This document shows positions 1-6,281 of a DNA stretch of 10,390 bases, piece after piece. Made by a program: the position numbers and the translations under genes. Origin of the DNA: Lentisphaeria bacterium UBA4640 (GTDB lineage Bacteria; Verrucomicrobiota; Lentisphaeria; Victivallales; UBA1829); NCBI GenBank assembly GCA_002405835.1, contig DHMO01000029.1, forward strand, positions 1 through 10,390, read 5' to 3'. Positions within the stretch are counted from its first letter, which is position 1; every line of letters begins with the position of its first letter. Under the pieces are notes generated by a model. The model was not told where the DNA came from. It searched no databases and saw only the letters and a list, made by a program, of their open reading frames with translations.

Positions 1-177
1 TTTACAGAAAAAATGTTACGTAGTCCCGAGCCGCCATTGACTCATACGATAATCTATCATTCTTCAACTGTTTTTCAAGTCTTTATTCCATCGAATGTGT
101 GCAATTCTAAGGCTTCTGAGCCGCAGATATTTTATGAAAACTCATCCGGGAAAATATAAATCCGTGTAAAATTGCTC
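1..177. other. Left-edge region with no supported gene
   Basis: This AT-rich stretch lies downstream of the cysteine-rich gene. One plus-strand frame is open from base 1 to a TAA at 157-159, but its 52-residue translation is low in complexity and resembles no family I know, so it is not called. The only hairpin seen near the end of the upstream gene is a 4-bp GGCT/AGCC stem around 110-121 with no T-run, too weak to call a terminator. How the left operon ends is therefore not visible here. Confidence 0.5.
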
Positions 178-1056
178 TTAGAATTCTTCATTTTCATCTT
201 CCGGACCGCCTTCACCGAAGAGAGGTTTATCTTCGGATGGCTCGTGGCTGAAAAGAGCATCGTGCAATTTCTTGCCGGCCCAGATGCCGAGCGCGACGGC
301 TCCAAGCGTTTCCAGCGCTTCCAGACGCTGCTCTTCATCCCACTCGACGGCGGCTTCACGAAGACATTCCGCACAGTAATGTTCCGAATCGACTGTATAA
401 ATTTTGCTCTTCGGGAAAAACTCATGACAGGTGTCGCATTCACAATACTTCGTGCTGCGGCAGTCCGGGCAGACTTCCAGAGAACGTCCTTTTACGGTAA
501 GGTACTCAATCTTGTTTTCGGCAACCAGTTTTTTGCAGGAATCACAACGTTTGCAATGGAATTCCGCACATTCCGCGCAATAAACATGTCCGTTCCAATG
601 ACAGGCGGTTTCCGCAGGCTTCCATTCACGGCAGTCTTCGCAGAAAATGTATTTCCCGTTTAAACAAGCGGGACAAAGCGAAAGCGTTTTCCGGTTCAGG
701 CGGACTTCTTCGAGTTCCTCTTTTTCAATCTTCCGGTTGCAGCCGCCGCAGGTGCCGAAGTACTCCGCTTTGCATTTCCTGCACATCAGATGACCGTGAA
801 AATCAACCGCCGCCGCGGCTTTGATGAACGTTTCGCAGTGCGGGCAGAGAACATATTTTTCGCAAAGACACGGAATGCAGATTTCTTTGGAATCCGCATA
901 AACAAGATCCTCTTCACAGGCATACTGCCCGCATACTTCGCATTTGAAATACTTCTCTTCCGCACATTCTCTGCAGAGACAGAAATCCCTGCCTCTGACC
1001 GAAACTTTATTTTTTGCGTTCAGCTCGCGGCGGCATCGGTGACAGAATTCCGGCAT
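178..1056 (-). CDS. Protein with seven tandem four-cysteine zinc-binding modules and an acidic tail
   Basis: A 292-residue protein of unknown function. It has 34 cysteines, 28 of them in fourteen CxxC pairs that alternate regularly. Modules of the form CxxC-X(17-21)-CxxC begin at residues 5, 39, 71, 103, 139, 171 and 207, with a period of 32-36. Each module could bind one Zn2+, much like a treble-clef or half-LIM unit, but the 7-residue linkers are longer than the 2 residues within a true LIM domain. After the last module (C228/C231) come a short Ala/Gly/Leu-rich helix (about 245-262) that is marginal as a membrane segment, and a Glu/Asp-rich tail (271-292). There is no signal peptide, and so many reduced CxxC pairs suggest a cytoplasmic protein. 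The ATG at 1056 has an AGGAGA ribosome site 8 bases upstream. It is the last gene of the left operon, 29 bp after the Dabb gene. Zinc binding is inferred; a role in protein or nucleic-acid contacts is only a possibility. Confidence 0.85.
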   Translation of the reverse strand: MPEFCHRCRRELNAKNKVSVRGRDFCLCRECAEEKYFKCEVCGQYACEEDLVYADSKEICIPCLCEKYVLCPHCETFIKAAAAVDFHGHLMCRKCKAEYFGTCGGCNRKIEKEELEEVRLNRKTLSLCPACLNGKYIFCEDCREWKPAETACHWNGHVYCAECAEFHCKRCDSCKKLVAENKIEYLTVKGRSLEVCPDCRSTKYCECDTCHEFFPKSKIYTVDSEHYCAECLREAAVEWDEEQRLEALETLGAVALGIWAGKKLHDALFSHEPSEDKPLFGEGGPEDENEEF

Positions 1057-1085
1057 CTGCAGTTTCTCCTGCTGACCGTATCCGC

Positions 1086-1388
1086 TTATTCCTCAAAATC
1101 GAGGCACATGCGGACCTGCGTGAAGGGACGGACCTTCGTGTTGGCAACTTCGACGTGCGCGGGATGCACTGCGTAGCCCTTCAGCGCTTCCACATCCGCG
1201 AGGGTTGAGTCGAGCATGACATCTGCATTCGAACTCGGGAGCCCGTTGGTGCGGACTCGAATGTCAACAAGTCCCGGAACAACGCCGCGCAGTCCTTCGA
1301 GTCCCGTTTTGATGCCCTGCTTGACGGATTCCTTCTGTTCAGCGCTCAGTTCATCTTTCAGTTTCCAGAGAATAATGTGCTTGACCAT
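1086..1388 (-). CDS. Dabb family (stress-responsive A/B barrel) protein
   Basis: A 100-residue single-domain protein. It opens with MVKHIILWKLKDE, the typical first strand of the Dabb ferredoxin-like fold. The family's signature follows near the end, with Y72, H75-P76 and H78 in the GYAVHPAHVEV segment, then a last strand ending at the C-terminus. Length is normal for the family (about 95-110 residues). Dabb proteins form dimeric alpha/beta barrels; some relatives are cyclases or monooxygenase-like enzymes, but most bacterial members have no assigned reaction, so no substrate is proposed. The ATG at 1388 is preceded by AAGGAG, which overlaps the stop codon of the cupin gene, so the two are probably translated in a coupled way. 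The family call is firm; the role is unknown. Confidence 0.9.
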   Translation of the reverse strand: MVKHIILWKLKDELSAEQKESVKQGIKTGLEGLRGVVPGLVDIRVRTNGLPSSNADVMLDSTLADVEALKGYAVHPAHVEVANTKVRPFTQVRMCLDFEE

Positions 1389-1394
1389 GATCGA

Positions 1395-1401
1395 CTCCTT
1401 A
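1395..1401 (-). promoter_or_regulatory. Shine-Dalgarno overlapping the upstream stop codon
   Basis: Read on the minus strand, TAAGGAG contains both the TAA stop of the cupin gene (1399-1401) and the GGAG ribosome site of the Dabb gene, 6 bases before its ATG. Ribosomes ending on the cupin would stop on the next initiation site, which supports cotranscription and coupled translation of the two genes. Confidence 0.7.
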
Positions 1402-1710
1402 AATTGTCAGACCGAGCATAACGGTCTGCTGGTTTGTGTTGTTCCAGACGGCATGGGGACGGTTGCCGGTTACCCGGCAGGTCGTGCCTGCGGGAATGAC
1501 AACAGTTTCATTTTCGTATTCCACACGAGCTTCGCCGGAGACGACGAGGAAAAGGTGATCGTGCGGATGCGAATGTTTTCCGAGCGGACCGCCTCCGCCG
1601 GGCTCCAGGAAGGCGAGCGCGCCGTCGCGGAACGTGCCGCCCAGTTCGGGAAATTTCTTCGCCTTGAAGTGAATGTGTGCGGGAGGCGTGGTGAATTCGG
1701 AATCGTTCAT
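1399..1710 (-). CDS. Single-domain cupin protein
   Basis: A small metal-binding cupin, 103 residues from the chosen ATG. Cupin motif 1 is clear: a His cluster HSHPHDH (residues 46-52) followed by LFLVVSGEA, with the last His in the place often held by Glu. Motif 2 follows as the IPAGTTCRVTGNRPHAVWN segment, with H86 as the remaining ligand. A mononuclear Fe, Mn or Ni site is expected from the family; the substrate is unknown. A GTG at 1722 in the same frame would add four residues (MRTA) and overlap the last codons of the transporter gene. The ATG at 1710 is preferred because GAGA lies six bases upstream of it, whereas no ribosome site is visible before the GTG. There is no signal peptide. 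The gene lies 8 bp after the transporter stop and 10 bp before the Dabb start, within one operon. Small cupins beside Dabb proteins are a plausible catabolic pairing, but nothing here fixes the pathway. Confidence 0.88.
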   Translation of the reverse strand: MNDSEFTTPPAHIHFKAKKFPELGGTFRDGALAFLEPGGGGPLGKHSHPHDHLFLVVSGEARVEYENETVVIPAGTTCRVTGNRPHAVWNNTNQQTVMLGLTI

Positions 1711-1718
1711 TGCCGTTC

Positions 1719-4325
1719 TCACTTTTTCAGGGAAATGTAATGTTTCTGGATTTCCGGCGTGCGGACTGCGATGTTCGCAAGGTGGTCGCCGATCCGTTCG
1801 AGTTCCCAGAGCAGTTCGATGAAGATGACGCTGCCTTCAACCGAGCATTTGCCCTCGTTGCGGCGGGAGACGTGTTCCATTTCGTACTGGCGCGTGAGGT
1901 TGTTGATTTCGCGCTCGTTTTCCATGACGATTTCGGGAACTTCGGGCGGGTTCTCGCCGGTGTAGGGCATTTCATTGTCGGTTTCGTTCATCGCGGACTG
2001 AAGCGCGGGAACATCTTTGCGGGTGTAATCTTTTTCATATTTCTTGGTGAGCTTGTTGATCCGGCGTTCGCTGGCGAGCGCGGATTCCACAAGCTCGCGG
2101 TCGGTTCCGCCGAGCGCCTGCGTAACGTTTTTCGCCTGGAAATCAAGCAGATCCCAAAGCTCCTTCAGGTCGGCACGGGCAACATCGGAGAGCTGAATGC
2201 CGCTCTTCGCAAGACGCTTTGTCAGCTTCATGATGGTCTCCGCGTGATCGGCGATGCGCTCTGCGTCGTTGGTGCAGTGCATGAGCAGCGGAATCAGCGC
2301 GGACTGCGGACGCGTCAGGTGCTTGCGGGTGATCTGGACAAGGTAATTCGTGATGTCGGTCTGCATGGTGTCGACAAGTTTCTCGTCCTCTTTGAGCGCC
2401 TTGTGGGAATCTGCGTCGTAGCTGGACTGGAGGAAGTGGGCGTTGACGGCGCGGTCGATCATGGTCCAGGAGTCCTGCACCATGCGGCGGATTTCGAGGA
2501 CAACCTGTTCGAGTGCGACAGACGGCGTGGCGAGAAGATTCGGTTCGAGCGCGTGAATCTCATTGTTCGTATCGTCGCGGACGGGAAGAAGGCGTTCGCA
2601 GAGGCGTGAGAACGGTTTCAGCAGCGGCATCAGGATCAGCACGGTGAAAATGTTGAAGAAGGTGTGCGCCATGGCGATATGCCGTTCGAGTCCCTGCGGT
2701 ATCGGCAGGAAGACGTTGCCGGGTGTGATGGAATTGATGAAATAGAGGAATATCGGAATCCGTTCGGGTCCGTAGGGAATGTAGAAGCTGATGATGAGAA
2801 GGAGCGAGCCGAAGCAGTTGAACAGGAAGTGTGCGATGGTCGCCTGTTTCGCCACGCGATTCGCGGTGAGAGAGGCGAGGAACATGGTGATGGTCGTTCC
2901 GATGTTGGTTCCGAGCAGCAGCGGAAGCGCGGTGTAGAAGTTGAGCAGTCCGCCGGATGCGAGCGCAAGCATGATGCCGATGACTGCCGCGCTGGACTGG
3001 ATCAGGAAGGTTCCGATGATGCCGATCAGGGTCGCTCCGAGCACTGCGCCGATCGGCATGAAGCCGCCCGGAGTGACGGGAGCGCAGTCAAATGAACGGA
3101 ACAGGCTGATGAAGGTCGGGAAGCCGCCGAGCGCTTTGAGTTCGGAGCTCATCAGTCCCATGCCGAAGAAGAGCAGACCGAATCCGAGAACCGTTTCGCC
3201 CCATCCGCGGATCGCGGATTTTTTCGCAATCATCATCAGAAAGCCGATCGCCACGCACGGCAGAGCGATTCCGCCGAGGTTGAACGAAATCAGCTGTGCG
3301 GTTACGGTCGTTCCGATATTCGCGCCGAAGATGATGCCGACCGCCTGCTGAAGCGTAAGAAGTCCGGCATTGATGAAGCCGACAACCATGACGGTTGTTG
3401 CGGAGCTCGACTGAATGACCGCGGTCACCACGGTTCCCGCGAGCACGGCGATGATGCCGTTGCGGGAGAAGAACTGGAGAATGCGTTTCATGTTCTCCCC
3501 GGCGATTTTGAGCAGACCGTCCGCCATGAGTTTCATGCCGAAAACGAAGAAGGCGAGTCCGCCGACGACGGAGATGATGACGGTTGTGAGGTCGAGTCCG
3601 AGCACGCGGACCTGACTTGTACGGAGATAGTGTCCGCTTTTCGGATCGGCGACTTCGATGCCGACGCGGTATTCGCCGGTGTCTTTTCCGAGCCGGACCT
3701 GAGTGGAAGCCACGCCGCGGGAGTCGGTGAGGACGTCAGGAGTGAGCACGGCGGCGGAGTTTTTCGACTCAGGCGAGGAGAGGATGGAGAAGTAGACGGG
3801 AACGTTTGCGGCGGGTTTGCCGTCCGCATTGACGAGCTGAATGGAGACGGGGTCGGCGAGGAGTTTCTGGGCTTTGCCCTCCTGTTCGCCGCCGGAAAGT
3901 TTTGCTCCGACGACATAGCGGACGGTGAGACTTTTGTCTTCGGCGCCGACGGGAATGATTTTGAGGTAATTGTCGCCGATCTCTTTTCCTGCACGGATTT
4001 TAACGGATGCGATTCCGGTGATGTCGGTTTTCGCGGAATTTTTTTCCGGGATGATGGCGGAGCCGTCAACGGGAACGAAGAGGACGTCGATGCCGGAGAC
4101 GGGGCGCGGTTTTGCCTTTCCTCCGATGAGCTGCTGTCCTTTCGGGAGACCGAGGACTTCGATGCGGAGTTCTTTTTCAAAGTTCTCGCCGGGGAGAGCG
4201 CACTGGTTGTCACCGGATTCGATTTTGACTTTTGATACGGAGAGCGGGCTGTTGTCGGAACATCCTGTAACGAGCATGAGGATGCAGAAAGCGGAAAACA
4301 GCGCGGCGAAGAAACGTCTGTCCAT
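1719..4325 (-). CDS. Lipoprotein/Ig-domain Na+/phosphate cotransporter with PhoU-like domain
   Basis: An 868-residue fusion. Residues 1-22 form a lipoprotein signal with lipobox VTG-C22. Residues 30-138 and 152-243 each look like a bacterial Ig-like (Big_1) domain, with the TDxxGxAsvk..G motif at about 100-113 and 200-213. From about 247 to 570 comes the Na/Pi-cotransporter core: two inverted repeats, each with a QSS motif (QSSSAT 305-310; QSSAA 443-447) and a G(A/T)NIGTT motif (334-340; 472-478). From about 600 onward is a helical PhoU-like region with the motifs NDAERIADHAE (686-696) and ELERIGDHLANIA (841-853). Known relatives (NptA, YjbB) import or export phosphate with Na+ and are shorter (about 380-550 residues); the extra length is the periplasmic N-terminal part plus an insertion in the PhoU half. 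The ATG at 4325 follows AAAGGAG at a spacing of 7. It is the first gene of the left operon. The transporter family is certain; the direction of phosphate flow and the role of the Ig domains are not. Confidence 0.93.
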   Translation of the reverse strand: MDRRFFAALFSAFCILMLVTGCSDNSPLSVSKVKIESGDNQCALPGENFEKELRIEVLGLPKGQQLIGGKAKPRPVSGIDVLFVPVDGSAIIPEKNSAKTDITGIASVKIRAGKEIGDNYLKIIPVGAEDKSLTVRYVVGAKLSGGEQEGKAQKLLADPVSIQLVNADGKPAANVPVYFSILSSPESKNSAAVLTPDVLTDSRGVASTQVRLGKDTGEYRVGIEVADPKSGHYLRTSQVRVLGLDLTTVIISVVGGLAFFVFGMKLMADGLLKIAGENMKRILQFFSRNGIIAVLAGTVVTAVIQSSSATTVMVVGFINAGLLTLQQAVGIIFGANIGTTVTAQLISFNLGGIALPCVAIGFLMMIAKKSAIRGWGETVLGFGLLFFGMGLMSSELKALGGFPTFISLFRSFDCAPVTPGGFMPIGAVLGATLIGIIGTFLIQSSAAVIGIMLALASGGLLNFYTALPLLLGTNIGTTITMFLASLTANRVAKQATIAHFLFNCFGSLLLIISFYIPYGPERIPIFLYFINSITPGNVFLPIPQGLERHIAMAHTFFNIFTVLILMPLLKPFSRLCERLLPVRDDTNNEIHALEPNLLATPSVALEQVVLEIRRMVQDSWTMIDRAVNAHFLQSSYDADSHKALKEDEKLVDTMQTDITNYLVQITRKHLTRPQSALIPLLMHCTNDAERIADHAETIMKLTKRLAKSGIQLSDVARADLKELWDLLDFQAKNVTQALGGTDRELVESALASERRINKLTKKYEKDYTRKDVPALQSAMNETDNEMPYTGENPPEVPEIVMENEREINNLTRQYEMEHVSRRNEGKCSVEGSVIFIELLWELERIGDHLANIAVRTPEIQKHYISLKK

Positions 4326-4354
4326 TGAAAAGCTCCTTTATTGATATTCCCGAT

Positions 4355-4383
4355 AATTTACCACGCAAATGTGCAAATCGCAA
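4355..4383 (-). promoter_or_regulatory. Candidate sigma70-type promoter for the transporter operon
   Basis: On the minus strand, TTGCGA (4378-4383) and TAAATT (4355-4360) are separated by 17 bases, each matching four of six consensus positions. The predicted start of transcription is about 20 bases before the transporter ribosome site. No Pho box was recognised nearby. This is a moderate match found by eye in a 105-bp intergenic gap, so confidence is limited. Confidence 0.4.
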
Positions 4384-4391
4384 GCGGCAAG

Positions 4392-4424
4392 CGGAAAAAA
4401 CTGGAGCGGAGGATGATTTTTCCG
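4392..4424. repeat. 8-bp inverted repeat between the AraC gene and the transporter gene
   Basis: Perfect arms CGGAAAAA (4392-4399) and TTTTTCCG (4417-4424) are separated by 17 bases. It starts 7 bp after the stop of the AraC gene and lies just upstream of the candidate transporter promoter. The loop is too long and the stem too A/T-rich for a convincing intrinsic terminator; a protein-binding site or chance are the alternatives. Confidence 0.35.
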
Positions 4425-4430
4425 GGAGGT

Positions 4431-5297
4431 TCAGGGCTTTGAGAGGCCGGCATGCGCCAGCTTGCGGTACTGCAGCGGGGTCATTCCAAATTTTCTGCGG
4501 AAGCGGGAGCTGAAATAAAGCGTGTCCTGAAAATTCAGCGATTCGGCAATTTCACTGATCCGTTTCCGCGTTTCGCGCAGCTGACGCGCGGCGTCGCATA
4601 ACCGGAGGTCGAGAAGATAACGTCCGGGCGAAAGATCAAAATAGAGTTTCCAGTGACGGAAGAAAGTGCGTTTGGAAAGACCGTTTTTGCGGCAGAGCGC
4701 TTCCAGATCGATATTTTCTTTGCAGTTGAGTTGAAAATAGGAGGCGATGCGCTGAATGCGCGATTCGATGAAGCGGTCGCGCGAGCCGGAGTTTTCGCGG
4801 CGGGAAAGCAGAAGCTCTTCATAAAGCTGAAATGCGAGCAGATCGAGCCGGTCGGCAACGCCGTATTCACGGGAATGCTCCATCAGCTGTTTCGCGCATT
4901 CCAGCATTTCGCATATCTTCGGCGTGAGTTCGATTTTCCAGACCGGCGGCATCTGGAAGAGATTCGCGGCGGCCATCGCATCGGCAAGATCGATTGAATA
5001 GGCAAAGTAGACGGCGTCGCGCGGTTCGGGGATCGCGTACCGGTGCACGACGCCGGGAAGTTTCAATACCGCATTCGGATATTCTGTGCGGTAGGAGACG
5101 CCTCCGATTTCATCGACGGCGTACCGTTCGAGCGAGGAAAGGCGGATTGTGAATTCCAGCTTCCAGTCGAAACTGGCCTCCGGTCCTACCTTGTTCCAGA
5201 AAAAACCGAGTTCCTTTAACGGAAAGGGAAACTTCACTGCGCGCGGCACATTGTCGAGCCGGACATACCAGCATTCATCGCTGCGGTTCGTTTCCAT
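4431..5297 (-). CDS. AraC-family transcriptional regulator
   Basis: A 288-residue regulator with the usual layout. An N-terminal sensing region (about 1-165) appears to be a cupin-like sugar-binding fold, with the LKLPGVVHRYAIPE stretch at 78-91 typical of AraC arm/jelly-roll domains. The C-terminal DNA-binding domain (about 178-280) has two helix-turn-helix motifs: the first around 196-216 (DLEALCRKNGLSKRTFFRHW), the second around 246-270. It closes with the family signature FSSRFRRKFGMTPLQYRK. Such proteins usually sense a sugar or glycan breakdown product and activate neighbouring catabolic genes. It lies 75 bp after the GH16 gene on the same strand, so it may be the regulator of the glycosidase operon, possibly through read-through past the hairpin in that gap. 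The ATG at 5297 has a strong AAAGGAG site. The ligand and the operator are not known. Confidence 0.93.
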   Translation of the reverse strand: METNRSDECWYVRLDNVPRAVKFPFPLKELGFFWNKVGPEASFDWKLEFTIRLSSLERYAVDEIGGVSYRTEYPNAVLKLPGVVHRYAIPEPRDAVYFAYSIDLADAMAAANLFQMPPVWKIELTPKICEMLECAKQLMEHSREYGVADRLDLLAFQLYEELLLSRRENSGSRDRFIESRIQRIASYFQLNCKENIDLEALCRKNGLSKRTFFRHWKLYFDLSPGRYLLDLRLCDAARQLRETRKRISEIAESLNFQDTLYFSSRFRRKFGMTPLQYRKLAHAGLSKP

Positions 5298-5323
5298 TTC
5301 ACTCTCCTTTAAAACATTGAACA

Positions 5324-5354
5324 GAGAGCTTCCGGACGTTTTACGGAAGCTCCC
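5324..5354 (-). terminator. Stable hairpin between the GH16 gene and the AraC gene
   Basis: The RNA read from the minus strand can form an 11-bp stem (GGGAGCUUCCG pairing with CGGAAGCUCUC, one G-U pair) with a 9-base loop. It starts 18 bp after the GH16 stop. No tight U-tract follows, only a loosely U-rich UGUUCAAUGUUUU, so it may be a weak terminator, an mRNA 3'-end stabiliser or a processing site that sets the regulator's level below that of the glycosidases. The wobble pair favours the minus strand, which agrees with the direction of the flanking genes. Confidence 0.5.
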
Positions 5355-5372
5355 TTGAAAAAACTGCGCGTT

Positions 5373-6263
5373 TCAGATCCGGTCGAAGACGCGGACATGA
5401 TCTATTTCAAAATAATCCGGCAGAACGGCTTTGTCAAGCAGCGGATCGTATTTTCCTTTCTCGCGGTAACCGTGGCATTCGGTCGAGATCAGAATGAACT
5501 GTTCCGTTTCGGAGACCGGGCCGACGGAGACGCAGCCTTCCTGCAGGAGATAGGTTCTTTCCGTGTCGTTGACCATGTGCGCGAGGTGTGCTTTCTCCGG
5601 AGGAACGACGGTGCCGATGAGCTTGCGGTCGGCATAGAAACGGTAGCCGTCAGGGCTCCAGTCGACGCCGTAATAGTGCCATCCGTCTTCAGTTTCTTCG
5701 AATTTCCAGGCGAAGTGATGGGAACGCTGATAGTCTTTCCCGTAACCGCCCCAGTAGTTCCCGCCGATCATTTTCCCGGAGGAGTACTGGAACATGTTCT
5801 CCATGATATCGCATTCGACTCCGGCGCGGCGCGGGTCGGGGGAGGAGCCGATTCCGGGAGCCTGAAGCCAGAAGGCTGAGTGCCATCCGTCGCATTTCGG
5901 CAGACGGCAGCGGATTTCATAGTAGCCGTATCTGTGCATGAAGCGCGGCTCTTCGAATTTGCCGAACGGCCAGAAGCCCTCGGTGTCCTTCGGAATGTCG
6001 TAGGTCAGGGAACCGGTCTGGAGATGCGGGGAGCAGTAGACTCCGTTTTTTTTGACAAGGTGCAGCTGAAGATGGCTTTTGCCGTCGAGCACAACGCCTT
6101 CTTCGGTGAATGCGGGGAAGGGTTTTCCCCAGAAGTTGAGGCGGAAACCCCATTTGCTGCGGTCGAGTTCGGTTCCGTCAAACTCATCGCTCCAAACGAG
6201 TTTCCAATTTTTGTCTTCGGGCAGAAAACTGTCCGCATGGTTTTCAACTTTGAATTCTTTCAT
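5373..6263 (-). CDS. Glycoside hydrolase family 16-like beta-glycanase, no signal peptide
   Basis: A 296-residue protein consisting of one GH16-type beta-jelly-roll domain. It starts with the family opening WKLVWSDEFDGTELDRSKW (residues 20-38) and has GYYEIRCRLPKCDGWHSAFWL before the active site. The catalytic motif is E150-C-D152-I-M-E155, the ExDxxE form with a beta-bulge found in laminarinases, agarases and carrageenases rather than the ExDxE of lichenases. E150 would be the nucleophile and E155 the acid/base. The end FEIDHVRVFDRI is the usual last strand. Retaining hydrolysis of beta-1,3 or beta-1,4 links in a glucan or galactan is expected; the substrate is open. The ATG at 6263 has AAGGA at a good spacing of 8; the ATG at 6269 is too close to it. 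An in-frame TAA at 6279-6281 rules out a longer N-terminus, so there is no secretion signal. It follows the secreted glycosidase by 18 bp. Confidence 0.92.
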   Translation of the reverse strand: MKEFKVENHADSFLPEDKNWKLVWSDEFDGTELDRSKWGFRLNFWGKPFPAFTEEGVVLDGKSHLQLHLVKKNGVYCSPHLQTGSLTYDIPKDTEGFWPFGKFEEPRFMHRYGYYEIRCRLPKCDGWHSAFWLQAPGIGSSPDPRRAGVECDIMENMFQYSSGKMIGGNYWGGYGKDYQRSHHFAWKFEETEDGWHYYGVDWSPDGYRFYADRKLIGTVVPPEKAHLAHMVNDTERTYLLQEGCVSVGPVSETEQFILISTECHGYREKGKYDPLLDKAVLPDYFEIDHVRVFDRI

Positions 6264-6281
6264 GATCATTATCCTTCTTTA

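Noticed and set aside
1..159. Possible 3' end of a plus-strand gene entering from the left edge
   Set aside because: The frame is open for only 52 codons, the DNA is AT-rich and the peptide shows no protein-like pattern or known motif.
172..663. Plus-strand open frame opposite the cysteine-rich gene
   Set aside because: The minus-strand frame has fourteen regularly spaced CxxC pairs and a good ribosome site, so the plus-strand frame is a shadow.
1711..1722. GTG start for the cupin at 1722, overlapping the transporter gene
   Set aside because: No ribosome site precedes it, whereas the ATG at 1710 has GAGA at a suitable distance; the four extra residues add nothing to the fold.
1710..2609. 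Plus-strand open frame (299 codons) opposite the PhoU part of the transporter
   Set aside because: It is the mirror of a well-supported coding frame. Antisense openness here follows from the codon bias of the minus-strand gene, and no ribosome site or family motif is seen.
4392..4424. Intrinsic terminator for the AraC gene
   Set aside because: The loop is 17 bases, the stem is mostly A-T pairs and no separate U-tract follows, so the inverted repeat is reported without calling it a terminator.
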